Source: Bin87 sp965204395 (lineage in GTDB: Bacteria > Chloroflexota > Dehalococcoidia > Lucifugimonadales > UBA3495). From it: 64,000 bases of DNA. Shown here piece after piece: positions 7,109 through 22,100 of this stretch (positions within the stretch are counted from its first letter, which is position 1; each line of letters begins with the position of its first letter). The position numbers and the translations under genes were made by a program. The stretch lies in the NCBI GenBank assembly GCA_965204395.1, contig OZ241987.1:2294001-2358000 (forward strand), written 5' to 3'. Below the pieces are notes generated by a model. The model had not been told where the DNA came from and made no database searches. It worked only from the letters and a program-made list of their open reading frames with translations.

Positions 7109-10100
7109 GTCGAGCAGGATTTTCAGGATGTGGCCGGCCTTGGGGTTGGCGCTGCTGGTGGCGGCGGTTTTTCACTGGGGCGCGGGTGACGCGCAGGCTG
7201 AAGTCGGCGCGATGGAACGGGATGTTGTCGGTCAACTTGCTGGTATCGAATCCGTGTCTGCTCAGACCCCGACGCTACAGGTCTCTCCGTCCGGTCCGCT
7301 GACGGTGACCGAGGGGAGTTCCAACACTTATGTCGTGAGTTTGTCTGGTGCGCCCAGTGATCGGGTCGTGGTGCAGCCTGAGTTTATGGCTGCTGCTGGT
7401 TTTAGCAGCGATGGTCGCGCTGTCGTTATGGAGCCTACCGCTCTGGTTTTCACTCGCACCGACCACGGCAGTAAGACGGTCCGCGTCCATGTTTCTGAGA
7501 ACGATTCCGACGATGAGGCCGTTCCCAATGCAGGAAGTATCAATCATCGCCTATTTGGAGCGCTTACCGGCGTGGTGTCCAATCCGGCTTTGCAGATTGC
7601 GGTCAACGACGATGATGATGATGTCGCCGACGTTGACCTGCCGGATACCGTGTCAGTGGCCGAGGGCGACAGCTTTGCCTACTTGGTCAGCTTGAAGTCC
7701 GATCCTGGTGAGGGCAAGACGGTGACAGTCGGGCTTCCCGACCCGGTGCCTGGCGCAGTCAGCTATGCGGGTGGCCCCAGTTCGTTGGCGTTCACCTCTG
7801 CCAACTGGCGTATACCGCAGGCTTTCGTGGTCAAGGGGGTGCGCGACGAAGTCGACAGCCGCAATCGGGTGGTTGATGTCACTCACACTGTTAGTGCTTC
7901 TGGCACTAATGGCTATGACGGCTTCACGCTGTCGCCTGTGCGTATCACGGTTGTTGATGACGACACGAGAGGTGTCTCTTTCTCCCCAGAGGGTTTGGTG
8001 CTGGCTGAGGGTGAGAGCGCCACCTACACGGTCAGGCTGAACTCCAAGCCCAGCAATGGCGATGTCACCGTGACGTTGTCGGCCGGCGGCGCTTTGACCA
8101 AGGCTGTCGAAGCGGGAAGCAACCCCGAGACTAATCAGATTACTTTCTCGGCAAATTCGTGGAATTTGCCTCAAACTGTGACTGTCACTGCTGCGGCTCC
8201 TGATAGTTCGTTTACCGGCGTTCGCAGCGGTACCGTCACTCACTCTTTCAGTGGCGGCGGGTACAGCGGTTCTGAGAAATTCTCCGTCCAGGTGTTTGAC
8301 AGCAAGCGTTCTGCAACTTCTCCGTTGATCATTTCTGGTGGTGGCCCGCCGTTCATGACGCTGAACGAGACTGGCAGCGGTCGCGCATCGACTTACCGAG
8401 TGCGGTTGCGCAACGCGCCTTCTGGCGCGGTCACAGTGAGTTTGGCGAGCAGCGACACTTCGGTGGCTACGGTTTCGCCGACTACGCTTGCTTTCGATGC
8501 CAATTCTCCCGGCTTTGAGCAATTGGTGACGGTAACGGCCGAACAGGATGATGCTGCCTTGCGCCGTGATCGTTTCGCGCAGATTTCTCATAGCCTGAGT
8601 GGCGCGTTGAGCGGCAGCGGCGGCTATGTGGGAGTGAAGGTACTCGACTCTGATTCTGCGCCAAGCGCTCCTGAGGTTCGCTTCTTGGCCGGAGAGCATT
8701 GCGCGTTGTCCGGTACGGTTCCCGAGTGTTCCGGAGTTCCGGAAGGTGGCACTGGCAAGTACGGTGTGCAGCTCAGCGGGTTTAAGCCGAGCGGTCCGGT
8801 CACGTTGAGGGTCGATTCGTCTAACCCGTCGGCGGTGTCGGTGTCGCCAGATGTGTTGCATTTCACGCCGTCAACTTGGTTGATTACGCAGACGGTTGCG
8901 GTGCGTTCCAACGGGGATGTCATCGTTGATGATGCGGTCGCCGGTGCGGTCCTGACTCATCGTGTGTCAGGCGGCGGATACGATGCTGTTTCCGTTCCAC
9001 CTGTCGAGGTCTCCGTGAGTAGCACGCCCGATGTCGGCGACACTGGTTTGGTGTTCAATGACGCGCCCATCCTGCTGTCGGAGGGCGAGGGTGGTTCGTA
9101 CGGGGTCCGTCTGAAGTCCAAGCCGGCTGGCGTGGTGACGGTTTTCTTGGATCAGCCAGTGAAGGCTGGTTGCGTTGCCAACGGTTGTGACAGTAGCGAT
9201 TCCGCTGTTTCTGATGCTGCTCCGCAGTTTTCTTTGGACCGTTCACAGATGGTGTTTACTCCATCCAACTGGGACACGGCGCAGATCGTTCGCGTGACCT
9301 CGTTTGACGATGCTGCCGTGAACGGCACTCGTCATTTTTCCATTGGATACCACGTGTCCAGTGGCAGTCATGGCTACCTTTCCGGTGAGCTTGGTTCGGT
9401 GGAACTCCGCATCACGGATGAGGACCGTGACGGGGTGGTGATCTCCACTACGACGATGACTTTGCAGCCTGGGGCTATTGGCACCTACACGGTGCGTCTC
9501 GCGTCGGCGGGTTCTGGAGATGTTTCTATTGAGCCGGCTGATAAGGTTTCACCTGACAGCATTACATTCAATCAGACCGTTGGCGATGACAAATACTGGA
9601 GTCGGGATCAGGTCGTCACGGTGACTGCGCCGGATGATGCCGGCGATTTTACGATCAGTCATGCCATTGGCAGCAGGCAGGTTGGCTACGTTTTCGTGCG
9701 CGTGGTTTCGGGCGCTGGCGCCGGCGTTACGATCTCGCCGTCTGGCTTGTCAATTGACGCGGGCGGCTTCAGCTCCTACGGCGTCAGGCTTTCCGCTCCG
9801 CCCAGCGGCGACGTGGTTATCACTGCATCCGTGTCAGACAGCACCGTGGTTGCGGTCTCTGGGCCGCCTTTGACGTTCGATGAGTCTAACTGGGGTGATT
9901 CTCAGATTGTCACGGTTGCCGGCGTTTCAGTCGGCGACGCTGTGATCCGCCACACGGCGAACGGCGGCGGTTTCGCTAGCCAGTTCGTGGGCTCGGTTAC
10001 GGTGTCTGTCGCGCCGGTGCCTGGAGTTTCTTTCATCAAGATTTCGAAGACTCGCTTGGACTTGGTCCATGGCGGCAGTTCCGGTTCCAATACTGGGACT

Positions 10101-13100
10101 TACCGGGTGTCGTTGACCAATCCTCCGTCGTCTGACGTGTCGGTTAGCGTTTCCTCTGATCCTGGCGGAATCGTTAGCGTGGAGCCTGCCAGTTTCACTC
10201 TGACATCCGACAACTGGGAAAACGGTCAGTTGGTGACTGTCACGTCAGCCGGCGCTGGCTTGGCGCGGGTTGGTCATGGTTCCGGCAACCCGGTATTGGA
10301 AGTGCAGGTGACTTTGGGCGTTTCCATGCCTGGGTGGAGTATGACAGCAGGACGCACGAGTAGCGCTCCTGATGATGGTCGGGATTGGGGTTACTTTGGC
10401 GACCATGTTTCCTATGAGTATGACAAGGAGTCTCCAGATCCCGACCGTCCGTTGCACGATGGCCGGGTGTGGATATACCGCCTTTTGTTTGAAGAAGGCG
10501 ATGGCGACTCGCCGGTTTCCTGCGCCGTGGATGGCGGTCAGTTTGTTCGGATACACTCGCGGGACATTGATGGCGGCGAGTTCGCCGTCAATGATGGACT
10601 TGGCAGCAGCCACGTGGTTTCCCGCACCCTTTTTGACGAAGGCATCAACTATGTCTGCTTGATGGATTCCACGGGGTTTGGGCGTTGGCACAAGCCGTTG
10701 CAGTTCAGGGTGGTGGAGCCGCCTGACACTTACCGTGTTTGGTTGAAGCGTGTCAACATTCAGTACGACGGCTTGCTGGGCGTTCATCCTACGGTGAACG
10801 GCGCGGTCTTGGGCCGCAGTGGTCCGAGTGTTACCAGTGGTGGCGACGAAGTCGTCGTCACTTTCAGTGAGGACTTGGATTCGGAGGCGACGTCGGTAAA
10901 CGCCAGCGCGTTTTGTCTGACGGTTGGCGGCCCGAGTCCCTGTCGTGGTTGGAAGTCTGGCACTCCTCCCAAGATTAGCGGCAACAAGTTGACGCTCACT
11001 TTGGATTCCGCTGTTTCCGTAGCGGATAACCGGAATGCCAACCGTATCGAGTTGGACTACACCAAGCCTGACACCTGCACTACCAATTGCCTGCGAGACG
11101 TGGGCGGTGATGAGGTCCGCGGGTTCGAAAATCAGCGGGTTTTGAATCTTCACACCACTGGTGGGGAGTCGGTTGGCAACCGCACGTTTACCGACTTGTT
11201 GGACAAGAGCAACTTCTTGGTGTTCCGTGGCAAGCAGTCCTTGAATAGCATCCGCAACGCCTCGAGTACTGTTTATCCGCTTCCAGGTCCGCGGGATGAC
11301 TGGCGCAGCAGTCCTTTGGACGACGCTTGGCATTTGCCGCAGTATCGAGGTTATGCACTTCCTGCGGATGACGGTAATGTGACGCAGCAGGACAAATACC
11401 AGTACGTGACCAGGACTGATGGCGACCTGTACCACTGCCAGAATGCAGGCGTTCCGAGGGGAACAGGTGGCCGGCTAGACGGTGGTCAGCTGGGTTGTGA
11501 GTGGGATGAACTTCCTGACGGCCAGCCGCATCTTGATCCTGAAAAGCCTTGGCGCGTCGGTTTGCGCAAAGCCACGGATGCTCATGATCCGGTCGATGTC
11601 CCTGGCGATGAGATGACCTTCCGTGTGGCTTGCCCGCGGCAGAGTGCGGAGGGTGTATGCGGCCCGTTTGCCCTTTTCTATGGTCCGGTTGATGTCTGGC
11701 GTCTGACGGCTCGCGATCAGGACGCGGACTTTGCCATTCACCGGGAACATATTGAGGGCATGGTTCCTCGTCGTGTGGACGACACCCGGCTCAGGGATGG
11801 ACGTACATATTTCGAGTTCACGATCCCGCGCCACGGCGCTTCGAACTACGACGGGAAAACCTTCGTTTCCTTGGTTGATTGCAACCAATCCGTGTTGGCT
11901 GGTTTCACTAGCGATGAGGCTGAGAATTACCAGCGTGCGTTGCCCGATTGCACGGCGCCTTCGGTTACTGGGGCTCACTTTGGAGTGACCAGCAGTCCTG
12001 TAGATCACTACGTTTATTTACGTGAGGCTTGGGACCAGCATGATCCTCTGACTGGGAAAGTTCTTTCCTGTGACTTGGACAGCCTGGTGACTCGCACGAT
12101 TGTGACTACCGAAGAGCGGGTTCGGGTTGGGATAGGTGATGATGCTTCGATTGAGGAGATCATCACCGTGTCCACCGACTATGAATGGGAACATTTTGTC
12201 ATTTGCCACAACAGGTCTGATGATCGTCCTACCGTCGATCAGGTCCACAGTTGCGACGACACATTGCATTTGATGCCAGGTCTTCATGGCCCTCCAGTTA
12301 GTCCTACTTGGAGACAGATCAGTGATGAAACGACTGGCGGTGAGGACACCGACCAGCCTGGCACCACGGTGCGTACCCAGATACACGATTTTCGCAAACA
12401 TCATTATGATGGTCCCTGCGGTTACGGACCGCCCAGGCCGTTCAAGCATGCGACGGATGATTTCACACCGTCCAGTGGTGCTGGGCCTTGGGGAACGGCT
12501 TCGTACAACGCGGCGCGTTCCTTTTACGGCTTCGTCATAGATTGGCAGGAAGGGTACGGTGGCGGCCTCGGTGATGGGTATGACCCCTACCTTTTGACTT
12601 ATCGGGGTTGCCCGTCCTGTGTAGGCACTTCTAATTTGGGCGTTCCCGATGGTACGTCTCGTTGGAATGACGCCAATGGGCGCGTTCGGGAAGTTCCCGA
12701 TGGTGAAGATTCCTATTCGTTGTCCATGAGAGTGCCGGCTGCCGCGAGTGGCTGGTCCTCTGAACAACGGTCGTCCGGGTATCGGGATTTGCCGATGCAC
12801 TTTGCGGCGTATGTCTCGGGCATGCCGGCGGAGCATGACTACGAGGCTGAAGGAAATGCCGAGACGGGCTGGCGCCGTGTTTGGCTTGGTTCTTGGGACT
12901 ATGGCGATGACCGTGACTTGGAACATGGCGGCGGTGCTAGTCGGCGCCCGTTGGGCATTGCTTTCCCGTTGGGTGACGGTGTGTCTGGGCAGAGCTACTT
13001 GCCACCTAAAGTCAGTGACATGGCTGACGCTTCGTTGGACTTGTTGATCCAACGGGAGTATGCGGACCGCAACGGGCGTGTTTACGTTTACGTGGTGCCT

Positions 13101-16100
13101 TGCCTGCCTTGGTTCGCCACTCCTCCAGATCCTAAGGGTCTTGAGCTGTGCGTCAACTTGTCTGAGCGTAGCGTATTGTCCGGCGGCAGCCGGGTCATCA
13201 AGTTTGTCGGAGCTGGGAAGGAAGGCCCCTACGGCTTGCATGATCCCAATGGCGACAGCAACGGCGTAGCTAACCTTCGTTACTCACGCCGCTTTGTCGT
13301 ACAGTTTGGCGACCTGGCGCCTGGCGCGGTGGATGATCGACCTGTGTCCGTGCCGCGAGCTGGGGTGCCACCCGAAACTGGCGGCTGTAGAGTCGTGCGC
13401 AACGATAATGGCGTCTGGAGCGAGTCTCTGATTTGGAAAGGTCCTTGCGACTCTGACGAACTTGTGCCTGTCGATGTCTCGTTTGCGAACGGAGCTGCCG
13501 ATCACAACGAGCAAATTTTCAGGGTTTACGCCACTGGTGGTCGCAGTAAAGGCTTGGACTTGGCGCTGACGCGTCGGGCTTCTGCCGTTGGCATGCCACC
13601 GGAGCAGTTGGCTCGCATGGGCTTGCTGGAGCGTGTTGCTACCATCGGTTCCGGTAATGATTCTCCAAGCTCGGTGAAGGTGACGCCCGATATGGCGGAC
13701 GCCAGCGGCGAGATTTGGTTGCTGGCCTACGAGTGCCTTGGCACGGTCGAATATCCTGTTTGTTCGTCCGTTGCGCCTGTTGGCAAGGATGGCGCCGGCA
13801 ATGACCTGCCTTATGCGGTCTTTGACCTCTGGCAACCGCCGGCTTTCGCGGTGCGTGTCAAGTACACGGCTGTGTCTGGCATAGCGCATGCTGCTCTCGG
13901 ACCGATCTGCCAAGGTGGGGATTGCGAGCCTAGGACTCCTGTCCTGCGGTCTGCCGGCCCTGATGGGGAAGATGTTTGTCGAGTGGACGGGTACGGTGGT
14001 GCCGGCACGGTCGATGATTTGACGTATTGGCCAGACCGTATCGTTTCTGGCGGTGCTTGTTCACCTGAGGATGATTCTCCGTTGTTGGTCACCGTGCCCA
14101 ACAGTGTCACTGTTGAGGACGGTCGCCCATTGGCGTTTTACGTGACTGGCGGGCGTGGTTCCAGCTTGGACGCGGTCCAGGTGAAACGCGGTCCTGGTGG
14201 GGAGCCGGCTGGCGCTGCCGGGTTGCGTCGCCTGCACACTAGGGTTGCGCCCGGCGAAGAAGGTTCCGCTAGGATTATGGTTGCGCCGCACATGGCGGAT
14301 GACTCGGGTCGGATTTTGATCTTGGCCTATGACTGTGACGGGTCTTTGTCCAGGTGTCCTGAGCCAAGTGCTGGTTCGTTTGACATCATGGAACGTCCCT
14401 TGTTCCAGGTACTGGTGCGTTATGGTCCTGGGAACGTGCCTGAGCTGTCTGACTTGATGGTGTGCGAGGGTGACGAGTGCCGCATTTCTTACGGCGTTGG
14501 CAGGCGTGTCGCGCCCAGTGTCGCTGACTCCTGTCAGGTTGACTCGTTCTTTAACGGTAGCGAGCATGTATGGCCGTTGCAGCTGGTGGCTGGCGGCGGC
14601 TGTGACCGCAACGATCTGGACGATGTCTCGGTTTCCTTTGACAGCCTTGGTGCTCACAGATTGGTGGTTTACGCCACCGGCGGGCGCAGCGACGGCTTGG
14701 GCCTGGTCCAGGTGAAGACGCCTACTGGCCGTTCCGGCGTCAACGGCGGCAGCAGCTCACCCAGCGCGTTGCCGCATTACTCTGATCCTATGTATGTCCT
14801 GCTGAATGTCATCGACGGCGACTTCAGTGGTCTTGGTTCTGCCGACGCAGCCAACGTCATTGACGGTGGTTCGCTGTTGCGCGCCCACAACACGGAGAAT
14901 ATGCAGTGGGTTCACAGTCAGCATGTTGACCTGTACAACGCCATGGCCGCGAAGTCGTGGGTTCAGGACGGCCTGATTGATGTCGAGAAGTCGGCGTTGG
15001 ACTATTTGTTGTCCATTGCTGTCATGGAGTCGACGATCGCGGCGGTTGCCAAGCGGGTGGTCGCCATGCCGTTCCTTGCTACGCTCGACAGCACCGACGT
15101 GTTGGTGTTGCGTGGTTTGCACACTGCCGCTGCGCGTGGTTTCGCGGCTCGCATACTGGATCATTCCGCTTTGAGCTCTGGCATCACCGATGCCCAGCGG
15201 GTGCTGGTCATCGGCGCATCGACGATGTCTTCGCGCACTCCGTCGGATGTCGACGGATTGTTGTCGAACGGCTATGCGGGCGGCGTGGTTAGCAGTGTGA
15301 GCTCCGGCGTTCGGGTGACTGTCGCCAGGCGTACTGCGGCGTCGCAGTCCTACGTGCCTACCGTGATCGCCAGCGCCATGCGCGGCGTTCGCGCTCACAT
15401 GGGCTCGCCTTTCCCGGTGGATCACATCGTCGCTTTGGGCGACTCGGCTTCCGTCTTGCCAGGGGCTGCCGGCACCAACTACGGTTTTGCCATCTCTTAC
15501 CTGCCGCGGCACGAAGTTGCCGATTCCGGCGGTGCCGCCGATCAGTTGAAGTCCATCCTGATTCACGAAGTGGCGCACTACTACTGGCGTGGAGCGCAAC
15601 TGTGGGTCAATGAGGGCATGGCCAGCGCCTTTGAGGTCTTCCTGGCTTCCGACTTCAACCTGCCCGATTCCGTGGTTATCAATGAGCAAGGGACATGTAC
15701 CCTCGCCAATCTGCGGGCTTTGGTGCGTGCTGCGCCGTCGCGGGACAGTGACCAGTTCTACTGCAACTATTACTTGGGGCAGCGCCTGTTCCTGGCCTTG
15801 CATGAGGCCATGGGCGAGTCTGCCTTCATGACCGGCGCACGTGCGCTCTACGCTGAGATTCGTGATTGCCGGGCTCGTGGCGGGGACCGTTGCGGCGACA
15901 TTGACGACGTGTTGGCTGCGTTCTCCTCGCAGCGCACGCTGGTTGAGCAGCATTGGGGCGGGGCCTTGGCGCCTGTCATCGGCGGCGGCGTTGCTCCGGT
16001 TGCGGCCAGCAACGATTTGGGTCGTCTCGGGCTGTTTGAAAATCGTCTGACCGTTACCGCCAATGCCAACGGCGTCGTGACGCTGAGTCCGGACCAAGCG

Positions 16101-19100
16101 GACGCCGACGGCAACATCTACTTGTTGGCTTACGTTTGCGACGGTGGTCATGGCGGTTCCGGTTGCCCCATCTTGGGACGCCCCGCTCTAACCGGCTATG
16201 CCTTGGGAACGGGGCCGGACTTCGCCGTTCAGGTGCGTTTTACCGAGAAGTCGGGGCTGGATCATTCCGATTTCGGCGCCGTATGCCAGGGCAACAATTG
16301 CTCGCCGCCTACGCCTGTGTTGCGCAAGGCGGCGCCTGATTCCGAGGAATCTTGCAGCGCTCGCGTCAGGACGGCGGCTGCCGACGACTTGACCTACTGG
16401 CCTGATCGGGTGATCTCGGGCGGCGCTTGCGACCCCAACTCCTTTGAGCCGATCACGTTCACTTTGGAGAACGGCACCAATTACCAGCGTCCGGTGGTGG
16501 TCTACAGCACCGGTGGGACCGAATTCCCGCATTTGCAGCTGCGCCGTAGCGGCGTGGCGACGTTTGACGACGGTACTAATCGGGATGCCGCTGGCTCGCC
16601 GTCTGGCAAGCAGGGGCTGAAGCGCGATGTCTTGACGGGCGCTGGCGGCGTGACGGTCAATGCCGCCATGGCGGATGACGACGGGTTGGTCTGGCTGCTG
16701 GGCTACGATTGCAACGGCTCGTCGGCGGCCTGTCCTTTGCCGGTGGGCGCTTCCGATCCTACGGTTTTCAATATTGAATCTCGGCCTCTGTTCCAGGTGC
16801 TGACTCGTTTTTCCGATGAGCCCGGGATCATTATTGAGCCGCGCGACATATCCCTGCGGGAAGGCGGCTCCGGCGAGTACACGGTGCGTCTGACCACCAA
16901 GCCGAGAGGCAATGTCACGGTGACTTTATCTCGGAACGTGCTTGACGCGCTCAATATTGAGCCACCTACTCGGGTCTTGGAGTTCACGCCGGACAACTGG
17001 GATGACACGCAGACGGTGCGGGTGACCTCGGTCAATGACGATGATGTTGAGGACCGCACTGTGGTGATCAGTCATGCGGTGGCTGGCGCCGACTATGGTG
17101 GTCGGGTTTGCGGCGACGGTTGTCCCGTCACGGTTTCGATAGAAGACGACGATGCTTACGGGGCATCCATTTCTCGTACAGTCCTCACCATTCACGAAGG
17201 CACGGCTGCGGCTCCGGGCTTTGGCGAGTACACGGTCGTGCTCAATGCCAGGCCCACCGGTCCGGTTACGGTGGCGCTGACTGCTGATCCCGCGGCTGGC
17301 GTGATCACGGTGCCGGCGTCTTTGACGTTTACTCCTGGCGACTGGAATGTTCCGCAGACCGTGCGCGTTACGGCAGTGTATGACGACGAGTACCACGTGC
17401 CGGCACGGACGGCCGGGATTGCCCATTCTTTCTCGGGTGGCGGCTATGACAGTACGGTGAGCGTACCTGCGGTCAACGTGACCGTGGTGGATGCCCAGGT
17501 GCCCAGCGTTGGCATCACCGGTCCCGGCGGTGTGGTGATACCTGGTAACCGTCTGATCATGCGGGTGGGTGAAACCCGCGATTACGAGCTCAGCCTGGGT
17601 TCCAGGCCGGCGCAGCCGGTGACGATGTCATTGTCGGCCGCGCCCAGCGGCGTGGTCGGCGTGTCGCCTGATTCGTTGACTTTCTCAACTGCCAATTGGT
17701 CTGCGGCGCAGGTGGTGACGATTACGGCCAACGCCGTGGGCGAGGCGGTGATCAATCACCAAGGCAGCGGTGAGATCTACGACCGGGTGCGCATTCCGTC
17801 GATCCAGGTGGAAGTGTTGCCGGCGTCCAATCCTGGCGCCCAGTTGTCGCCGGCCAGTCCGATTTCTTTGGCGAAGGGCGCTGTCGGTCAGTATCGACTA
17901 TCCCTCACTCAGCGTCCCGTGGGCGAAGTGGCGGTGAGCGTGACCAGCAGCGGCTCGGCGGCGACGGTGTCGCCAACGAGCGTGGTGTTCAATGGCAGCA
18001 ACTGGCGGCGTGGTCACGCTTTCGCGGTGACGGCTGGCGATGCTGTCGGCTCGGTTACGTTCACGCATGACTTCTCGGGTGGCGGTTACGACGGTCTTGC
18101 CGATTTGAACATGACGGTGAACGTGGTTGAGCCGGGAGGTCCTGGCATCATCATTGGCACATCGCATGATGATGGCTTCGTTGCGCCGGGTGCCGATGAT
18201 CCTGCGGTACAGGCATGGGATGTTTCAGTTGATGTTCAGCGCGGCTGGTGGGATACGCTGGTTTCCGGCGTATCTCATGTGGTCTCCTACGTGGAGTCGT
18301 GGTGGCCGTTTGGCCACGGCTCGTCTCACGGTGGCGATGGTCTTGACGCTGTCGCGGCCGGCCATGCAGGTCTGAAGTGGGCTTGGGTTGGCAACGAGAT
18401 CTCCATCCAGCTGACTGGGTTTACTCGCGGGAATCGGGTGTGGGCCTACCTGGTGGTGCCCGATGAAGGCGCTGGCGCGCCCTCGTCCTGCGTCACTACT
18501 GACGTCAGCACGGTATTTGTTGCTGTCGGCGACGTATCGAGTGACGGCAACTCGCCGGTGTTCAAGGTGCCGGTGTCTTTGGACACTTTCAGCCTGGATG
18601 AAAACTACGTGTGCGCCGTTGACGGCGCTGGCGTGAAGCTGGCTGTGCCGCAAACCTTCGTTGTGCAGAAGCCGCCCGACAGGTACCGCATGGAGCTGAC
18701 GCTCAACGATGTCGAGGTGGGTCTCGCCACCGGCAAGCTGGGTGATGGGTTTCAGGTAATCAATGGTCGCCATCATGGCGAGAACCCCTGGAAATCGCCT
18801 CAGATTCGCGGCAATTCCGCTGATGCGGGTGATTACCGCACCAAGACGAACTTCTCGTGGCGGCGTTGCGCTGGCGGCCCTGACAACTCGGTTGACGGCG
18901 CTCAGGTTGGCTGTGAGTGGTTGTCGGACCACGACCCGGCGATGGTGCATGAACCTTGGCGGGTTGGTATGGTTGCCGTTCCTGATGGCGGCGCTGCCGC
19001 GGTGGCGGTGCCCGGCGACGATGTGGAGCTGAGGGTCAAGCTGGGCCCCACTCAGTTCACGGGGCGTGAGGTGGCTCGTTTTGCCGTCTACTGGGGGCCG

Positions 19101-22100
19101 GTGGACCTCTGGATGCTGGGCTCGCCGTCAGGGCCGGCTGATGATGACGGTCCCACAGAGGCGCGGACCTACGCCATACACCGTGATCACCTGTCCGGCT
19201 TGCGTCAGAAGCTGGTGGCGCAGCGGGATGTTGCGCCGGACGGCAGCTACACGTTTACGGTGCCTCGTTCTTCGGCCAATGACCGTGGCGACACTTTCGT
19301 GGCGATAGTGCCGTGCAACGTGGATTACATTGGGTTTGGCGATGATGAGCTGGAGCGCAATAAGCGTTCGCTTTCGGACTGCGACACTCCGCTGAATTCG
19401 CGCGCGTCTTTTGACAGCGTAGTTTCTGAGGGTCAGGATGATGATTCTCACCGCTTGTTGCGTGATGCTTGGCAGCAGCATGACGTGCTTTCCGGTCGTG
19501 GTCTGGTCTGTGACCTCACAGTTGTTGAAAAGACGGTTGACGGTAAGAAGGTGCGTGAGTACGACGTTGACTGCGGCAACCCGGCGCGTACTACGCACTC
19601 GGATTTCACTGATAGCGCGGTGAGGGAGTGTGATGGTTACCTGCGTAATCCCGGCACTTTGCCGGTTGGGAAAACTTCTGGCTTGCTTTGCGGCTGGGGG
19701 CCGGTTGAGCCCATCGGCTCCGTCACGACTTGGGCCAGCACGGACTACAACGCTTTGCGTTCCGTTTATGGCTTCGTCATAGACTGGCAGCGGGGTGGCG
19801 CCCTTGGCGTGTCGGACAACGACGGTTGTGAGGTTGACCTGCTGAAGTACCGGCTGGATCGTTCTGACGCCGGAGGCGCTAACAACGATGCTGACGGCGC
19901 TCGTATCCCTCGTGTGAGCCTGTTGGAGAACGGTCATCCCATCGGTGCCAAGTACTGGCGTGTGGGCAAGTCTCTGGAGAAGCACTGCACCGCGCCGCCG
20001 GACGCCGATGAGTTGGACGTTACGTTCTACACCCCGTTTGCGGATGATGAGTGGTCGTCCGAGCACCGTGAGTGGCACAATGACGAGCCGGTTCACTTCG
20101 CGCTTTACGTGACCGGCTTGCCGGCGGAGCATGATGATCGTTCTGCGGGCGGCGACGGCGTGTCGGGCGGCGACGGTGATTCCGAGTGGTCAAGGGTGGC
20201 GTTGGGTTCCTGGGACATCCGAGCTCCGGGCTTGGCCAATAGCGGCGGTTCGCGTCGGTTGCTGGGCTACGCGATGCCCTTGAAGGACTACGAGTTCGGC
20301 ACTCGCACGGTGCCGAACATCGAGGACTTCACTGACGGCGTGAAGTTCACGGTGCCCAGGGAGTATGCGGACTCCAACGGTTGGGTGCGGCTGTACGTGG
20401 TTCCCTGCTTGCCGTTGTACGGTCCCGCCCCGTCGGTCGACGCTCATCACGGCCCGTGTTACGACGTGGCGCACAGCGCGCCTGATCACGATGCCAATGC
20501 TGGTATAGCGCGCCCGGCGATTTTTGAGCGTGCTAGCGATTCGCGTGGGCCGTTTGGCTTGCTGACGGGCAGTCGCGATTACCTGCTGCGCTACTCCTAC
20601 GAGGTGGTGGTGACTTTTAACGCTTTGCCGGACGTTTTGGAAGACGGGATCGTATCGGTTCCTACGACTACGGTGACGCCTTCTGGCGACGAGTGCAGAG
20701 TGCAGAGCCGTGACGACGGCACTTGGAAGACGGTCTTGGTCACCGGCGGCCCGTGTGAAGTTGAAGACGACTCATCGTTGCGGGTCTATTTTGAAAATGA
20801 CGGCATCGGCGGCAACACCTTGTCCCTGTACGGCACAGGTGGTCGTAGCCCTGACCTGGACTTGGTCAGGGTCAACCGTATGTCGGGCGGCATTGACGAG
20901 GAAGGCGGCGATGCTTTAGGTCGGCTAGGCTTGTTGGAGCGTGCCCGCGTGCACATGGGCGCTGCATCGTCTGAGACTGATGTAGCTTCGGTGCTGGTGA
21001 CGCCTGACATGGCGGATGCCGACGGCAACGTGTGGTTGGTGGCTTACCACTGCACCGGTCCGTTGGGTACCGATAATGCCATCTGCCCGCGCAGTTCCAG
21101 GAAAGCCGCTCTTGACCAGGTGCCTACTTTCCACATGCGGGTTACGCATTCCTTCATGGTACAGGTGAAGTACAAGAACCTCACGCCTTCGGATATTGGG
21201 CCTGTCTGCCAAGGTGGTAACTGTTCACCGGCCATGCCTTGGCTGCGTTTGGCGGAGCCAGACGGCAATGATGTTTGCCAAGTTGATGCGTGGTCGGGTG
21301 GTGGAGTTCGGGACCTGACTTACTGGCCGGATCGGGTGATTGCCGGCGGCGCGTGTGCGCCGGACTCCGACGGCAACCTGCTGGTGACGGTGCGGAACAC
21401 CACTGCGTATCCGCAGAAGCTGGTGACCTATGTAACCGGCGGCCGCAGCAACGGTTTGGCCCGGGTCCAGGTGAAGCGTGGCGGTGGAGACGGCGGTGAC
21501 GGCGTTTTGGCCGGCGCGGTGGGCTTGCGCGTGGAAGAGCGCGTGGTGTCTCCCAACGGCAGTGCTGTTCTGACTCTTGACGCCGGTATGGCCGATAGCG
21601 ACGGCCGAATTCTGCTCTTGGCCTACGACTGCGGGCTTGGCGATAGCGGCGCCTGTCCTGCGGCGACTTCCGGCAATGATCAGGTTACTTTCGCGGTGCA
21701 GCATCGCCCACTTTTCCAGTTGGTGGTGGGCTACGACTCCGTCGTGATCCAGAGGTCGGGGCTGGCCATCTGCAAGGGCGACGACTGCCAGCGGGCGTAC
21801 CCGTTGGGGCGATTTTCCCTGCCGGATTCCGCGGGTTGCGGTATTTCGGCCTTCGGCAGCGGCGGGGGTATTTACTGGCCGCGCGGCATCATTGCTGGAG
21901 GCGACTGCGACGTCGATACTCTGACCGAGGTTCCGGTGGAGTTCCGGGTGCCGGCGGGCGGCGTCGAGCGTTTGCGGATTTACGCCACTGGTCGGCGAGT
22001 GCCGCAACTGGATGAAGTATCGGTGTTGCGTGCCGAGCAGGCGTCGCTTGATGCGGCTCTGCCCTACTACGCCGACCCCTCCTATCGGGCGTTGCCCGAG